Source: DASTFP01 sp963744345 (lineage in GTDB: Bacteria; Verrucomicrobiota; Verrucomicrobiia; Chthoniobacterales; Terrimicrobiaceae). From it: a DNA stretch of 64,000 nucleotides. The notes below the pieces were generated by a model, which saw nothing but the letters and a program-made list of their open reading frames with translations, was not told the origin of the DNA and searched no databases. The stretch covers positions 99,748 through 163,747 of the forward strand of contig CAVUTD010000005.1 of the NCBI GenBank assembly GCA_963744345.1, written 5' to 3'. The stretch's first letter is position 1. Every line of letters begins with the position of its first letter. Shown here piece after piece: positions 35,499 to 45,085 of this stretch. The position numbers were made by a program, and so were the translations under genes.

Positions 35499-36509
35499 TT
35501 ACTGGACGCTCGCCAGAGCGGCCTTGCTCTTCTCGACAACCGCGGCGGGCAACGCGATGTAACCGAGTTCGCCGGCAAATTTCTGCCCATCGGTCAGGCC
35601 GTAAGTGATAAACTCCTTGAGTGCCTTGAGCTTCGCAGCGTCGGGATATTTTTTGTAGAGCAGAAGCCAAGTGAAGGTGGCAATCGGGTAATCGTCGGCG
35701 CCCGTGGGGTCGTCTGGCCAAACCCGCAAATTTTCGGGAAAGGTGACATTGGCCAGCGTGGCCGCGCCGCTTTCGTCGCTGGGTTTCACAAATTTTCCGC
35801 TCTTGTTTTGCAGACTGGCCATCGAGAGGCCGTTGTTCACCGCATAGCCGTACTCAATATATCCAATCGTGCCCGGACTTTGCTTGATCAGCGCGGTGAC
35901 GCCCTCGTTGCCCTTGCCGCCCGCACCTACCGGCCACGTCACCGACTTGTCGATGCCAACTTCGTCAGCGAAATCCTGGCTGATCGCCGCGAGATGTTTG
36001 GTGAAGACAAACGTTGTGCCGCTTCCATCGGATCGAACGGCGACATTAATGGGAAGATCCGGCAGGTTAACTCCGGAATTTTCTTTCGCGATGATCGGAT
36101 CGTTCCATTTCTTCACTGTCCCCAGGAAGATGCCGGCTAAGGCTTCGCGCGAAAGTTTGAGGTCCGCGACGTTCGGCAGGTTATAAGCGACGACGATGCT
36201 GCCGGCCGTCGCGGGAATCATCACGACGCCTTGCTTGACTTTGGCGATTTCTTCATCGCTCATTGCCGCATCGCTCGCGCCGAAATCGACCGTGCCTTGC
36301 GTAAACTGTTTGACGCCCGCGCCAGACCCGACCGCTTGATAGTTCACCTGGACAGCCGAATGGAGTTTATTGTATTCGACCGCCCAGCGTTGGTAGAGGG
36401 GGGCAGGAAACGTCGCGCCCGCTCCGGAGAGCTGCTGGGCGGTCGCGAACTCCGGGAGACTTGCGCAAACGAGCGAGGCGATACTGACGAGAGAGGTGAG
36501 TTTCATCAT
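35499..36509 (-). CDS. pstS: phosphate-binding periplasmic protein
   Basis: 336 residues with a signal peptide (MMKLTSLVSIASLVCASLPEFATA is its general region). Phosphate-site motifs: LSGAGATFPAPLYQRW, GSGAGVKQFTQGTVDFGASDAAM, SDGSGTTFVF and the late GTIGYIEYGYA. First gene of the pst-phoU unit, with a Pho-box-like palindrome 57 bases upstream of the start. Confidence 0.96.
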   Translation of the reverse strand: MMKLTSLVSIASLVCASLPEFATAQQLSGAGATFPAPLYQRWAVEYNKLHSAVQVNYQAVGSGAGVKQFTQGTVDFGASDAAMSDEEIAKVKQGVVMIPATAGSIVVAYNLPNVADLKLSREALAGIFLGTVKKWNDPIIAKENSGVNLPDLPINVAVRSDGSGTTFVFTKHLAAISQDFADEVGIDKSVTWPVGAGGKGNEGVTALIKQSPGTIGYIEYGYAVNNGLSMASLQNKSGKFVKPSDESGAATLANVTFPENLRVWPDDPTGADDYPIATFTWLLLYKKYPDAAKLKALKEFITYGLTDGQKFAGELGYIALPAAVVEKSKAALASVQ

Positions 36510-36565
36510 ATGGTTCGTGTCCGCGGATCAATCAACCGATTAATTGGGAAAAGCCAAAGGCAGGA

Positions 36566-36585
36566 TTGTGACAATTTTGTCACAA
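36566..36585 (-). promoter_or_regulatory. Pho-box-like element upstream of pstS
   Basis: On the minus strand TTGTGACAAAATTGTCACAA. It can be read as a perfect 9-base inverted repeat or as two 7-base direct repeats (TTGTGAC, TTGTCAC) separated by four A, the layout of PhoB boxes. It sits in the 129-base region between pstS and the divergent ArsC-like/ppk2 genes, so one site could serve both sides. Confidence 0.55.
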
Positions 36586-36638
36586 CTTTGGAAGAGCGGC
36601 CATCTCAACTGTGAGTATCGATTGGAAGACTCGCCTTT

Positions 36639-37139
36639 ATGCGCCAGAAATTCCGCGTTCTCTTTCTTTGTACTCGCAACGCCGACCGCAGTATCTTCGC
36701 CGAATATTTCCTCCGTGCCGTTGGGGGTGATCGTTTCGAGGTATACAGCGGGGGCGAAAATCCGTCGGGCGAAGTCCAGCCTCTCGTGCTCAAGATTCTC
36801 TCGGAGAACTTCGGCACCGATGCGACGAGCGCGCGCAGCAAGTCGTGGCAGGAGTTCAAGGACCTTGCTTTCGATTTCGTCATCACCGTCTCAGACGACG
36901 AACGCGAGCGCAGTCCGGTCTTTACCGGTGCTCCCGTCACTGCTCACTGGAGCATACCCGATCCGCTGGCGTTTGAAGAATCGGAGGAGGAGAAATACCA
37001 GCGATTGGTCCAAAGCGCTTTCCAGGTCAAACGCCGGATCGAACTCTTCGCATCGCTTCCCGTGGAGAAACTCGACTACCTTCAACGCCAGCGTCAGACG
37101 CGGCAAATCGATGACACCGCCTCCCGGCAGCAAAGCTGA
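36639..37139 (+). CDS. low-molecular-weight phosphatase / arsenate-reductase-like protein
   Basis: 166 residues, LMW-PTP fold. P-loop FLCTRNADRSIFAE fits Cx5R(S), FDFVITVSDDERE is the region after the loop and HWSIPDPLAFE holds the general-acid Asp (DP), as in thioredoxin-dependent ArsC. It could reduce arsenate that enters through phosphate uptake, or dephosphorylate protein tyrosine. Divergent from pstS and 14 bases ahead of ppk2, so phosphate control is likely. Confidence 0.82.
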   Translation: MRQKFRVLFLCTRNADRSIFAEYFLRAVGGDRFEVYSGGENPSGEVQPLVLKILSENFGTDATSARSKSWQEFKDLAFDFVITVSDDERERSPVFTGAPVTAHWSIPDPLAFEESEEEKYQRLVQSAFQVKRRIELFASLPVEKLDYLQRQRQTRQIDDTASRQQS

Positions 37140-37153
37140 AACGATAACAGACA

Positions 37154-38121
37154 ATGAGTCATTCCCCCGAAACCCACGCAGCCATTGGCAAATTCGCCAG
37201 ACACCTTCTCAAGAACACGAAATCTTCAAACGCGTCCATGAGGATCTGATCGACAGCTATGACGAAGAATTGGAAATGGAAGTCGACGACGCCATGCTCC
37301 CGGAATGGCAGGTCCCGGAAACCTCAGGCCGAGAAGGATGCTGCCAAAGCAGCAAGGCGACAATATTTCCGGGAGCTCTTCCGATTGCAGCGGTGAGCTT
37401 GTCGAGTTGCAGGAATGGGTGGTTGCTTCGGGACACAAGCTGGTCCATCCTTTTTGAGGGGAGGGACGCCGCGGGCAAGGGAGGCGTCATCAAGCGCATC
37501 ACTCAAAGGTTGAATCCAAGGACCTGCCGGGTGGCTGCGCTGCCAGCGCCAAGCAATCGCGAGCGCACCCAATGGTATTTTCAGCGTTATGTCGCGCACC
37601 TCCCGGCCGCTGGCGAGATCGTGCTCTTTGACCGGAGTTGGTACAATCGCGCCGGCGTCGAGCGCGTCATGGGGTTCTGTAACGAAGAAGAATACGAGGA
37701 GTTTTTTCGTTCAGTGCCAGAGTTCGAGAGAATGCTGATACGTTCCGGGATTCAGCTCCTTAAATATTGGTTCTCCATCACGGACGACGAGCAGGAGTTC
37801 CGCTTTCGATGCCGCATTCATGACCCGCTCAAGCAATGGAAGCTTAGTCCGATGGATCTTGAGTCCCGCCGCCGTTGGGAAGACTACACTAAGGCGAAGG
37901 AAATCATGTTCGATCGCACGCACACTTCCGACGCCCCCTGGTGGGTCATCCGGGCAGTGGACAAGAAAAAAGCGCGCCTGAACTGCATCCATCACCTGAT
38001 CAGTCAGGTGCCCTATCGGGATGTGCAGCGTGAGGCGATCGTTCTGCCTGAGCGTGTCTTCAATGAGGATTACTACCGCAATCCGGTTCCGTCAGACATG
38101 TACGTGCCCCCTGTCTATTGA
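37154..38121 (+). CDS. ppk2: polyphosphate kinase 2, with several frame breaks
   Basis: Transfers phosphate between polyphosphate and nucleoside diphosphates. Family motifs: HEIFKRVHEDLIDSYDEELEME, Walker A FEGRDAAGKGG, TQWYFQRYVAHLPAAGEIVLFDRSWYNRAG and DYTKAKEIMFDRTHT. The sequence changes frame repeatedly: extra bases near 37331-37337, 37391-37396 and 37442-37447 scramble the part that should read FRELFRLQRELVELQEW, and the join to the ATG at 37154 needs two more. Five single-base deletions give 321 codons. The density of breaks in 300 bases points to a local assembly problem, though a real mutant gene cannot be excluded. Confidence 0.82.
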
Positions 38122-38224
38122 GCTCGCGGGCTACTCCATGAAACCAAGGCTCATCCTGTGGAATTCGTAAAGCGAGAGTTGCGCCACATCCGCAAGGCTT
38201 TTTGCCGTTCGTGAAGCAAGAGAG

Positions 38225-39220
38225 ATGGTTGAGCTTCCGGACACCAGAGGACTGATCTGCGGCTTCCGGCTTCGCGTGAATGGAACGGCGGAGGCACTGA
38301 GTTGGGATTGCACCAGCGAGAGCGATTGGAGCTCCGAAGGCGCGGTATGGCTCCACTTCAGCCTCGCAGATGTGCGAGCGAAAAAGTGGATCAAGGCCTG
38401 CCCGCGGCTGCCGGATCGGGCGAGAGAGATCCTTCTCGACACCGATCCTCACATCCGCTTGGAATCCATTGACAACGGATTCGCCGGGGTGCTCGGTGAT
38501 TTCCATTTTGAATTTGACAACGATCCGGACCGCCTTGGGGTGATGCGTCTCTACATCGATGAAGACGTCGTCATCACCGCGCGGCTGCAGGCCCTCAAAG
38601 TGGCAGATCAACTGCGTTCGCAACTCCGCCAAGGGTTGACCGTTCCGAGCACCCTCCGTCTTGTGGTCCAGTTTGTGGAAGATTTTGCCGAGACCGTCTC
38701 GACCATTATTGCGGGGCAAAGTGATCTCGTGGACGAAGTGGAGGATCGGATTCTTAAGAATCGCTTCCTGAGAGAAAGCGGGGATTTAGGAAGCGTCCGT
38801 CGTTTGGTCACACGATTGCGCCGGCATTTAGGCGCGCAGCGCAATGCTCTGGCCCATCAGGCTCATCTCGCGCCCGCTTGGTGGAACGAAGAAGATGCCG
38901 AGGCGCTTCGTCGCGCGATCGAACGTCTCGAGTCGCTTTCGTTGGACCTGGAATCTATCCAGGAGCGCGCAAGGTTGCTCCAGGAGGAGCTTGGCAGCCG
39001 AACGTTCGAGGCGACAAACCGCAACCTCTATATCGTCTCGCTTTTCACCGCCGTCTTCCTGCCTCTCACTCTGATCACCGGAATCACCGGAATTTTTGGG
39101 ATGAATGTCGGAGGGCTGCCCTGGCTTGAAGAGGCGGGCGGTTTCCTGTGGGTCTCGGGCCTTATGGTTCTCACGCTCATTACTTCCCTTGTGCTTCTTT
39201 ACTGGCGGCGCTTCTTCTAG
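38225..39220 (+). CDS. CorA/ZntB-type divalent metal transporter
   Basis: 331 residues: a large cytosolic N-terminal domain with a long stalk helix (SLSLDLESIQERARLLQEEL) and two C-terminal membrane helices. The pore signature between them is GIFGMNVGGLP, as in ZntB-like members with GMNVGG. Carries Mg, Co or Zn; direction and ion cannot be told from sequence. Separate from ppk2 by about 100 bases. Confidence 0.9.
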   Translation: MVELPDTRGLICGFRLRVNGTAEALSWDCTSESDWSSEGAVWLHFSLADVRAKKWIKACPRLPDRAREILLDTDPHIRLESIDNGFAGVLGDFHFEFDNDPDRLGVMRLYIDEDVVITARLQALKVADQLRSQLRQGLTVPSTLRLVVQFVEDFAETVSTIIAGQSDLVDEVEDRILKNRFLRESGDLGSVRRLVTRLRRHLGAQRNALAHQAHLAPAWWNEEDAEALRRAIERLESLSLDLESIQERARLLQEELGSRTFEATNRNLYIVSLFTAVFLPLTLITGITGIFGMNVGGLPWLEEAGGFLWVSGLMVLTLITSLVLLYWRRFF

Positions 39221-39693
39221 GCAGCGTTGGTGCGAAAGGCTGCCCGGTTGGAGAGACTTGGTTCCTTAGCATCGCAGACTCGACGCTAATTATGCATCAG
39301 CACGACCGAAGCTCCTTGGCTCTTCGGGAGTAACCTAGCCAAGTCAGGCCGAGAAACTTTAGTCTTAACAAGTCAGCTCATCCCTCCTGATCTCGAGGGA
39401 ATGGCAACATAAGCAGTTCGCCCGGGCATCCATCGAGCGGGGGATCAGTCTCCTTCAATGAGACGTCATTCAATGATCCGTCGGTAAGGCGCCCGAGAGA
39501 GCGCTTCGAGGCTGTATTTCGTGTTAAAGAAGTCCTCCTCGGCTAGCAGCGTCTTCAGGTACATTTCCACTTGGCGACGACCTTTCGGAGAGTGTCCTTC
39601 GCTTTGCGGCGTCCGCTTTTTTCTAAGAGCGCTTTTCATTTCTAAGATCTGCGTCGTTAAGGATTGCTGGGGCCGATCTCTTTACCCGGTCGA
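39221..39693. other. intergenic stretch of about 470 bases
   Basis: No supported gene. It lies between the metal transporter and a pyruvate-kinase remnant, and the short frames here have neither start context nor known motifs. Probably eroded sequence. Confidence 0.5.
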
Positions 39694-40092
39694 TTATTTC
39701 AGCGCCATGTCTGCCACGTTGAGTTTACGCATGAGAGCGGATTTTTTCGTCTGGTGTCCCTGCATGCGGGCGAGAACGGCGCCAAGAAAATCGAGTGCTA
39801 AGAGAATATGTGGGCCCTTGTTGAGCATAACGCACTCGGCCGCCCTGACATGGCGGCGTCGGTGACCTCCGCTCGCGAAGGCAAGCCGCGCTTGGTTAGC
39901 GACTGCAGCACCTGTGTTGCCCAAATAACCGGGAGGCGGGCCGCCTCGCTCAGCCGAAGGATTTCCTCCTGAACCTCCGCCATTCTCTCGAAACCAATCT
40001 CCACTCCGAGATCCCCTCGCGTTGCCAGCACCGCGATCTTTGGCCGGCCGGGCGATTAATGACTCTATCTGGTTGGCAAGGCTGTTGCTCAT
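39694..40092 (-). pseudogene. C-terminal fragment of an atypical pyruvate kinase
   Basis: Two frames together read IAVLATRGDLGVEIGFERMAEVQEE, ARLPVIWATQVLQSLTKRGLPSRAEVTDAAM and AECVMLNKGPHI, the metal/substrate half of the pyruvate-kinase barrel in the form found in long atypical enzymes. The ARGDLGVE motif and the ATQ...RAE motif are clear. One extra base near 40038 and a compensating shift near 39838-39846 break it. All upstream barrel sequence is absent: the frame begins MSNSLANQIESLIARPA at 40092. So this is a truncated remnant of about 130 residues, not an active kinase. Confidence 0.7.
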
Positions 40093-40150
40093 AGAGAAGG
40101 CAGAGACCAGCTAAACGATAACTCTGGTTCGCTTCCCGGCGACGGCAGAG

Positions 40151-40168
40151 TTGTGACAAAATCGTCAC
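40151..40168 (+). promoter_or_regulatory. second Pho-box-like element
   Basis: TTGTGACAAAATCGTCAC differs from the minus-strand element in front of pstS in one of 18 positions. It lies between the pyruvate-kinase fragment and yceH, about 140 bases before the latter. A TATACA at about 40194-40199 could be a -10 element but is farther away than usual. Confidence 0.4.
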
Positions 40169-40305
40169 GCATTCAGTGAAAGCGTCCTTGATCTATACAG
40201 GTAAGTGTCGGTCTCAGCCCGATATTTGTGGTGCAGAGAGGGGGAATGTCGGTTGTGCGACACAAGCAGAGGTTTGGTTTTAAATCATTCCTGCGTTAGA
40301 CGTCG

Positions 40306-40968
40306 TTGGTGCCCCTGTTTAATCTTACGACCATTGAGGCAAGAGTTCTCGGTTGTCTGCTCGAAAAGGAGCGGATCACACCGGAGACCTATCCTCTCTC
40401 CCTGAACAGTTTAGTTGCTGCTTGCAATCAAACCACAAACCGGGAACCCGTCGTTTCGTATGACGAGAAGACTGTCGAAGCTGGGGTTGATTCGTTGCGT
40501 GCGAAAAAATTGGCGATCATGACGCTGGGCAGCGGCTCACGTGTGCCAAAGTACCGGCACAATGTCCTTGATCATTTTGAACTGAACGAGCGGGAGATCG
40601 CGCTGCTCTGCGTGCTGCTCCTGCGCGGTCCACAAACAGCCGGCGAACTTCGAACTCGCGCCGAGCGGCTTCAATTCTTTGACAGCCTTGAACAGGTGGA
40701 ATCATTTCTGACCGAGCTGACGAAAGGTGAGGATCCGCTTGTTCGCGTGCTGCCTCCAGGACCAGGTCAGAAGGAAAAGCGTTACGTCCAGCTGATCTCC
40801 GGCGAGCCGGACCTGCCGGCCAACTTGGAGGGAGAGATTCCGTACTCTGGCCCCCAAGGCCGCGAGCAGGCGCGTCTCGAGATACTCGAAACTGATTTGG
40901 AGAACCTCAGAAGAGAGTTGCGGCAACTGCGCGAGGAATTTGTCTCCTTTCGAAAGCAGTTCGAATGA
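40306..40968 (+). CDS. YceH-family protein (DUF480)
   Basis: 220 residues from TTG 40306 or GTG 40309. Tandem winged-helix fold with the family opening LTTIEARVLGCLLEKERITPETYPLSLNSL in two blocks and NREPVVSYDE. Also REIALLCVLLLRGPQTAGELRTR. The C-terminus is a coiled coil (LETDLENLRRELRQLREEF). Function unknown across the family; it may bind DNA or act as a dimeric scaffold. Confidence 0.92.
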   Translation: MVPLFNLTTIEARVLGCLLEKERITPETYPLSLNSLVAACNQTTNREPVVSYDEKTVEAGVDSLRAKKLAIMTLGSGSRVPKYRHNVLDHFELNEREIALLCVLLLRGPQTAGELRTRAERLQFFDSLEQVESFLTELTKGEDPLVRVLPPGPGQKEKRYVQLISGEPDLPANLEGEIPYSGPQGREQARLEILETDLENLRRELRQLREEFVSFRKQFE

Positions 40969-41044
40969 AAGCTCCACACACGCAATCTGGAGGTTCTTTC
41001 ATGCTTGACCTGCCTGCGCGCTCGATTACTGAACGTTCTCTCTG

Positions 41045-41731
41045 GTGATGGCCGTCAGAATTGGGCAACTGCAAGTGCAGCGGCGGGTCGTCGCTCTGAC
41101 CTGCTTGGGATACGTTTGCGTGCTCTTAGCAGGGTGCGCCCCTGCGCTGAAAGATCAAGGGTCACGGTTGTCCGGTGTCCGTATGGCGCTACTGCCGCCC
41201 AATGTTCATGGTCGCCTAGTTGCTCGCACAATGCGACCGCGCTACCTCACGATTCACTCCACCGCGAATATCGACGCGACTGCTTCGAGGCACGCGCAAT
41301 ACCTGCTGGTAAAAGGCAAGCGGAGTCGAAACAATCCTCGCTTTGGCCGCTCCGGTTGGGTGGTCTGGCATTTCAGCGTGGATGATGCCGAAGCGGTGCA
41401 ACACCTGCTGCCTAACGAACAAGGCGATCACGCCGACTATGGCGGCTTGGGAGATCGCCGCAGTATCGGAATTGAAATTTGTGAATTCCGGAGCCGAGGA
41501 CGCCAGTCAGCCGCGCTCGATCGCGCCGCGCGCCTTGCCGCCGCCTTAGCCAATCACTGGGACATCCCGACCCGCAATATCGTGCCGCACAAACATTGGC
41601 CGCGTTGGGATTTTCGCTATGGCAAACCGTGTCCGCGTATTCTCCTCGAACGGGACCGCAGTGCTCGCGGAGGCTGGCGCCTCGGATCGAGGTGGAAGAG
41701 ATTTATCGCCCGCGTGAATCGATATCGTTGA
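41045..41731 (+). CDS. N-acetylmuramoyl-L-alanine amidase lipoprotein (Amidase_2)
   Basis: 228 residues. Signal peptide with lipobox LLAGC; catalytic domain of the Amidase_2/PGRP fold with YLTIHSTAN (first zinc His), WVVWHFSVDD, GDRRSIGIEICE and the late NIVPHKHWPRWDF (second His) followed by GKPCPRI. Cuts the amide bond between muramic acid and the stem peptide, probably for wall recycling at the outer membrane. Codon start ATG 41048 or the ATG just before it. Confidence 0.85.
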   Translation: MMAVRIGQLQVQRRVVALTCLGYVCVLLAGCAPALKDQGSRLSGVRMALLPPNVHGRLVARTMRPRYLTIHSTANIDATASRHAQYLLVKGKRSRNNPRFGRSGWVVWHFSVDDAEAVQHLLPNEQGDHADYGGLGDRRSIGIEICEFRSRGRQSAALDRAARLAAALANHWDIPTRNIVPHKHWPRWDFRYGKPCPRILLERDRSARGGWRLGSRWKRFIARVNRYR

Positions 41732-41890
41732 CGAGAAAGGCATGCCGTATGGCCTCGGTGGCGTCGCGTCGAACTCAGCGGCCATTGTTTCGCAGTCTCG
41801 GACTCTTCGCAGCACCACGGGATTTAAGTCGCGCCGGAAAGTCTGCAGCGTCGAATTGACGGGGAAACTCGAGTTCGTAAGGATGAGACG

Positions 41891-42895
41891 ATGACCTCTG
41901 AATTTGGGCTTCGCACGCTCGGTAAGTCCGGGCCGACAGTTTTTCCTCTTGCTCTCGGATGCATGGGTATGTCCGGCATGTATGGCGCTTCTGACGATAA
42001 TGAAAGCATCGCAACAATTCATGCCGCGCTCGATCAGGGGATCACCCTTATCGATACGGGTGACTTCTATGGCATGGGTCACAACGAGATGCTCATCGGC
42101 CGTGCTCTCAGGGATCATCGCGATAAGGCTCTACTTTCAGTGAAGTTTGGTGCTTTGCGCACTCCTGAGGGGAAATGGACGGGTTTTGATGCGCGGCCGA
42201 CAGCAGTTAAGAATTTCGCAGCTTACAGTCTGACCCGGCTCGGGGTGGACCATATCGATGTCTACCGTCCGGCTCGGTTGGATTCCACCGTTCCCATCGA
42301 AGATACCATTGGAGCGATCAGTGAGTTGGTGAAGGCGGGTTATGTTCGCCACATCGGGCTCTCTGAGGTTGGCCCGGAGATCATTCGCCGCGCTCATGCG
42401 ACGCACCCCATCGCCGACCTTCAGATCGAATATTCTTTGATCAGCCGCAATCCCGAGAGGCAGATTTTTCCTGTGCTCGACGAACTGGGCATCGGCGTGA
42501 CCGCCTATGGAGTGCTTTCGCGTGGCTTGTTGAGCGGCTCGAAGCCGACGGGTCCGGGAGATTTTCGTTCCCATCTGCCACGGTTCAGCGGTGAAAATCT
42601 CACTCAAAACCAACGTTTGATTGAGGAACTGAACCAACTTGCATCGGACAAGAGAATCAGCCCTTCTCAGCTTGCAGTGGCGTGGGTACTTGCGAAAGGG
42701 GCAAATATCATTGCGGTCGTGGGTGCCCGTACTCGCGCTCAACTCTCCGAATCTTTAGGGGCCGTGCAGGTCGAACTTTCCCCGGAGGATCTCGCGCGCA
42801 TGGAGAAGGCTATTCCAGCCTCGGCGGTGGCCGGAAAGCGCTATGATGAGCACCAGATGAAGATGCTCGACAGCGAGCGAGGGGAAGCTTCCTGA
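41891..42895 (+). CDS. aldo/keto reductase
   Basis: 334-residue (beta/alpha)8 NADPH-dependent reductase. LGCMGMSGMYG, DTGDFYGMGHNE (Asp and Tyr of the catalytic tetrad), LLSVKFGA (Lys) and GLSEVGPEIIRRAH are typical. The tetrad His, normally in a Y-x-H segment, is replaced in DVYRPARLD, as in a subgroup close to AKR13/YakC-type enzymes. C-terminal cofactor loop VVGARTRAQLSESLGA. Substrate unknown. 28 bases ahead of the MFS gene. Confidence 0.9.
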   Translation: MTSEFGLRTLGKSGPTVFPLALGCMGMSGMYGASDDNESIATIHAALDQGITLIDTGDFYGMGHNEMLIGRALRDHRDKALLSVKFGALRTPEGKWTGFDARPTAVKNFAAYSLTRLGVDHIDVYRPARLDSTVPIEDTIGAISELVKAGYVRHIGLSEVGPEIIRRAHATHPIADLQIEYSLISRNPERQIFPVLDELGIGVTAYGVLSRGLLSGSKPTGPGDFRSHLPRFSGENLTQNQRLIEELNQLASDKRISPSQLAVAWVLAKGANIIAVVGARTRAQLSESLGAVQVELSPEDLARMEKAIPASAVAGKRYDEHQMKMLDSERGEAS

Positions 42896-42923
42896 GGCAC
42901 TCTCTGCGTAACATCAAACAGAG

Positions 42924-44412
42924 GTGTCTCAAGTCGTGAGGCGTTTCACGCACTCCACAGCAACCAGGAACAACACGCCCCAATTTGGGAATCGCGAACG
43001 GCTGGCCTATGGAGCAGGGGAGCTGGGACCGGCCATGGCGGGGAGCACGATCATCTTCTTCCAACTCGTGTTTCTCACCGACGTCGCAGGGATGAACCCG
43101 GCGCTGGCCGGCACCGTCCTTCTGGTCGCTCGCATCTGGGATGCGGTCAACGATCCCTTGATCGGCTGGCTTTCCGACCATACCCGAACGCCCTGGGGCC
43201 GCAGATTGCCCTGGATGCTCATTAGCGCAATTCCCTTCTGTTCCTTTTTCCTTTTGTTCTGGCTGGTGCCGGAGTTTACCGGCCCCTATGTTGAGTGGCA
43301 GTCCTTTGCCTATTACCTCGTCGTGGCTGTCCTCTACAGCACCTTTTCCACCGGGCTTGGCCTGCCACATTCTTCTCTCACGGCAGAGCTGAGTCGCGAC
43401 TACGACGAACGCTCTCGTCTCACTGCGTATCGGATGGGATTTTCCCTCGCTGGGAGCGTGGGCGGGCTCCTGGTAGCCTTGATCGTCTTCCAGCTCCTGA
43501 AAGATGAGTCGAAGTCTATACAATACGCTGTTTTCGGAACGACCGTTGCCGCCATCGGCCTGATTTCAGTGATCTTCTGCCTGGTAGGAATTTGGAAAAT
43601 CGCCATCGCCCGGGACCGCCAGCGGCTGCGACGTCAGGATGCGGACGAATTGTCTGCCAAGGCGCTGCCCTTGAGTGAACAACTCCGTCTCATGTGGGCC
43701 AACAGGCCCTTTCTTCTGGTTTGCGGAATTTATCTCTGTTCGTGGCTAGCCATGCAATTCACGGCGACCATTCTTCCGTTCTATACGCAGAGCTGGCTTC
43801 GGCTCTCGGCGACGACTTTTCAGCTCCTCGCCCTCACGGTACAGGCCACTGCGCTCTGTTTAATGCCCATCTGGGGTTGGGTGAGCGTGCGAATCGGCAA
43901 AAAGGCCGTGTATTTTGTCGGTATGACTCTCTGGGTTCTGGCGCAAGCTGGGCTGCTGTATTTGCAGCCTGGTGATACGAAGATCATCTTCCTGATGGCT
44001 TTCGTCGCCGGCTTCGGGATCTCGGTCTGCTATCTCATCCCCAACGCGATGTTGCCCGATGTCATCGAGTACCGATGAGCTGAGAACTGGTCGTCGGCGC
44101 GAGGGCATTTACTTCGGTTTTTGCATCTTTCTTCAGAAGACCGCGCTTGCGGTTGGGACCTTCATCGTTGGCCAGTTGCTTGCATATGCCGGATACATTG
44201 CAAGCGGACCCAATGATGCTGTTCCGGAGCAGCCCGAAAGCGCCCTCTTCGCCATCCGAATGGCCATCGGGCCGCTGCCGGCCGTGGCCCTGATCATTGG
44301 CATGATTTTGGCGGCGTTTTATCCGATCACTAAGGAGTCGCATCGTCGCGTGGTCGAGGAGCTTGATGCCCGTCGACGCCAGACGACTTCGCGACCTGGA
44401 AGTTCGACGTGA
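42924..44412 (+). CDS. GPH-family sugar:cation symporter (MFS), frameshifted near the 3' end
   Basis: About 495 residues, 12 helices. Family motifs: LAYGAGELGPAMAGSTIIFF, RIWDAVNDPLIGWLSDHTRTPWGRRLPW and LTAYRMGFSLAGSVGG. The first frame stops at TGA after LPDVIEYR. Removing one C at 44072-44073 makes it EYDELRTGRRREGIYFGF and continues to TGA 44410-44412 through the last two helices, as GPH proteins should. Length 1489 is one over a multiple of three. Likely imports a glycoside or hexuronide. The aldo/keto reductase upstream may act on the same substrate (inference). Confidence 0.88.
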
Positions 44413-44957
44413 CTGGAGAGCCGCGAACGCCGCAACCGAGTCGCCGCAACCACTGTGCGACGGCATGGTTGGAATTGCCGAACAAATAGTAGGGCGCCGG
44501 ATCGCGAGAAACCGGCACTTGATCAAAGCGCCGAATCATCATCATGGTTCCGGCGTTCGCACGCCAACGAGCCTCCAGTTCCTGGCTTAGAGAGTCCGCC
44601 AGTGAACGTTCCACCCAAAGCCGCGCCGAACGATCTCCGGCCGCAGCATGGAGAAAATCGCGTTCATTGAGCACGAAAGGAAGCTCCCTTCGCGAGAAGG
44701 CACCTTCTCCCAGCCCCGAAATCGCCCTCAATGCAGAAAACACCCCCTGCTTCTCCAAGCCGTAAAAGTTCCATTCTCCGAAACCGTACTCGAAAAACGC
44801 GCGGGAGTTATGGGGTAGCGCAAGCCGAGTATGGCGACCGTACCTCGGACAAAAAAATCGGCACTGGCTCCCGAACTTCCGCCGGAGGAATCACCTGCCA
44901 CGCACAGCTCGAGAGGCTAACAGGAAGCAGCAGGCAGGCGATCCCTGCAGGCCTCAA
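44330..44957 (-). CDS. DUF2459-like lipoprotein, frameshifted
   Basis: From TTG 44957: a signal peptide with lipobox SLSSC, then VPIFLSE. One extra base at 44843-44844 breaks the frame; after repair it reads YGRHTRLALPHNS and FFEYGFGEWNFYG, followed by the long second frame ending LFGNSNHAVAQWLRRLGC. This order (His-Thr near the start, the E-x-G-x-G-x-W/D-x-x-F-Y segment, N-x-x-N-H-x-x-A/V-x-W late) fits the DUF2459 proteins of unknown function. The 3' end overlaps the convergent MFS gene by about 80 bases, which suggests the true stop may be earlier. Confidence 0.55.
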
Positions 44958-45085
44958 TGCTGAATAGATGTTTAAAGGAAAATTGCGACCAAAGATGCGA
45001 TCACGCTGAGCTGAAGCGGCGCACGAACGATAAGGTGTCTCCAACCGGCTGTTTGCCCCCCTAAATTTGTGCTGGACAAGTGCCA

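Noticed and set aside
36544..37153. Apparent 200-residue N-terminal extension of Ppk2
   Set aside because: It is the out-of-frame reading of the ArsC-like gene; Ppk2 starts at 37154 after repair.
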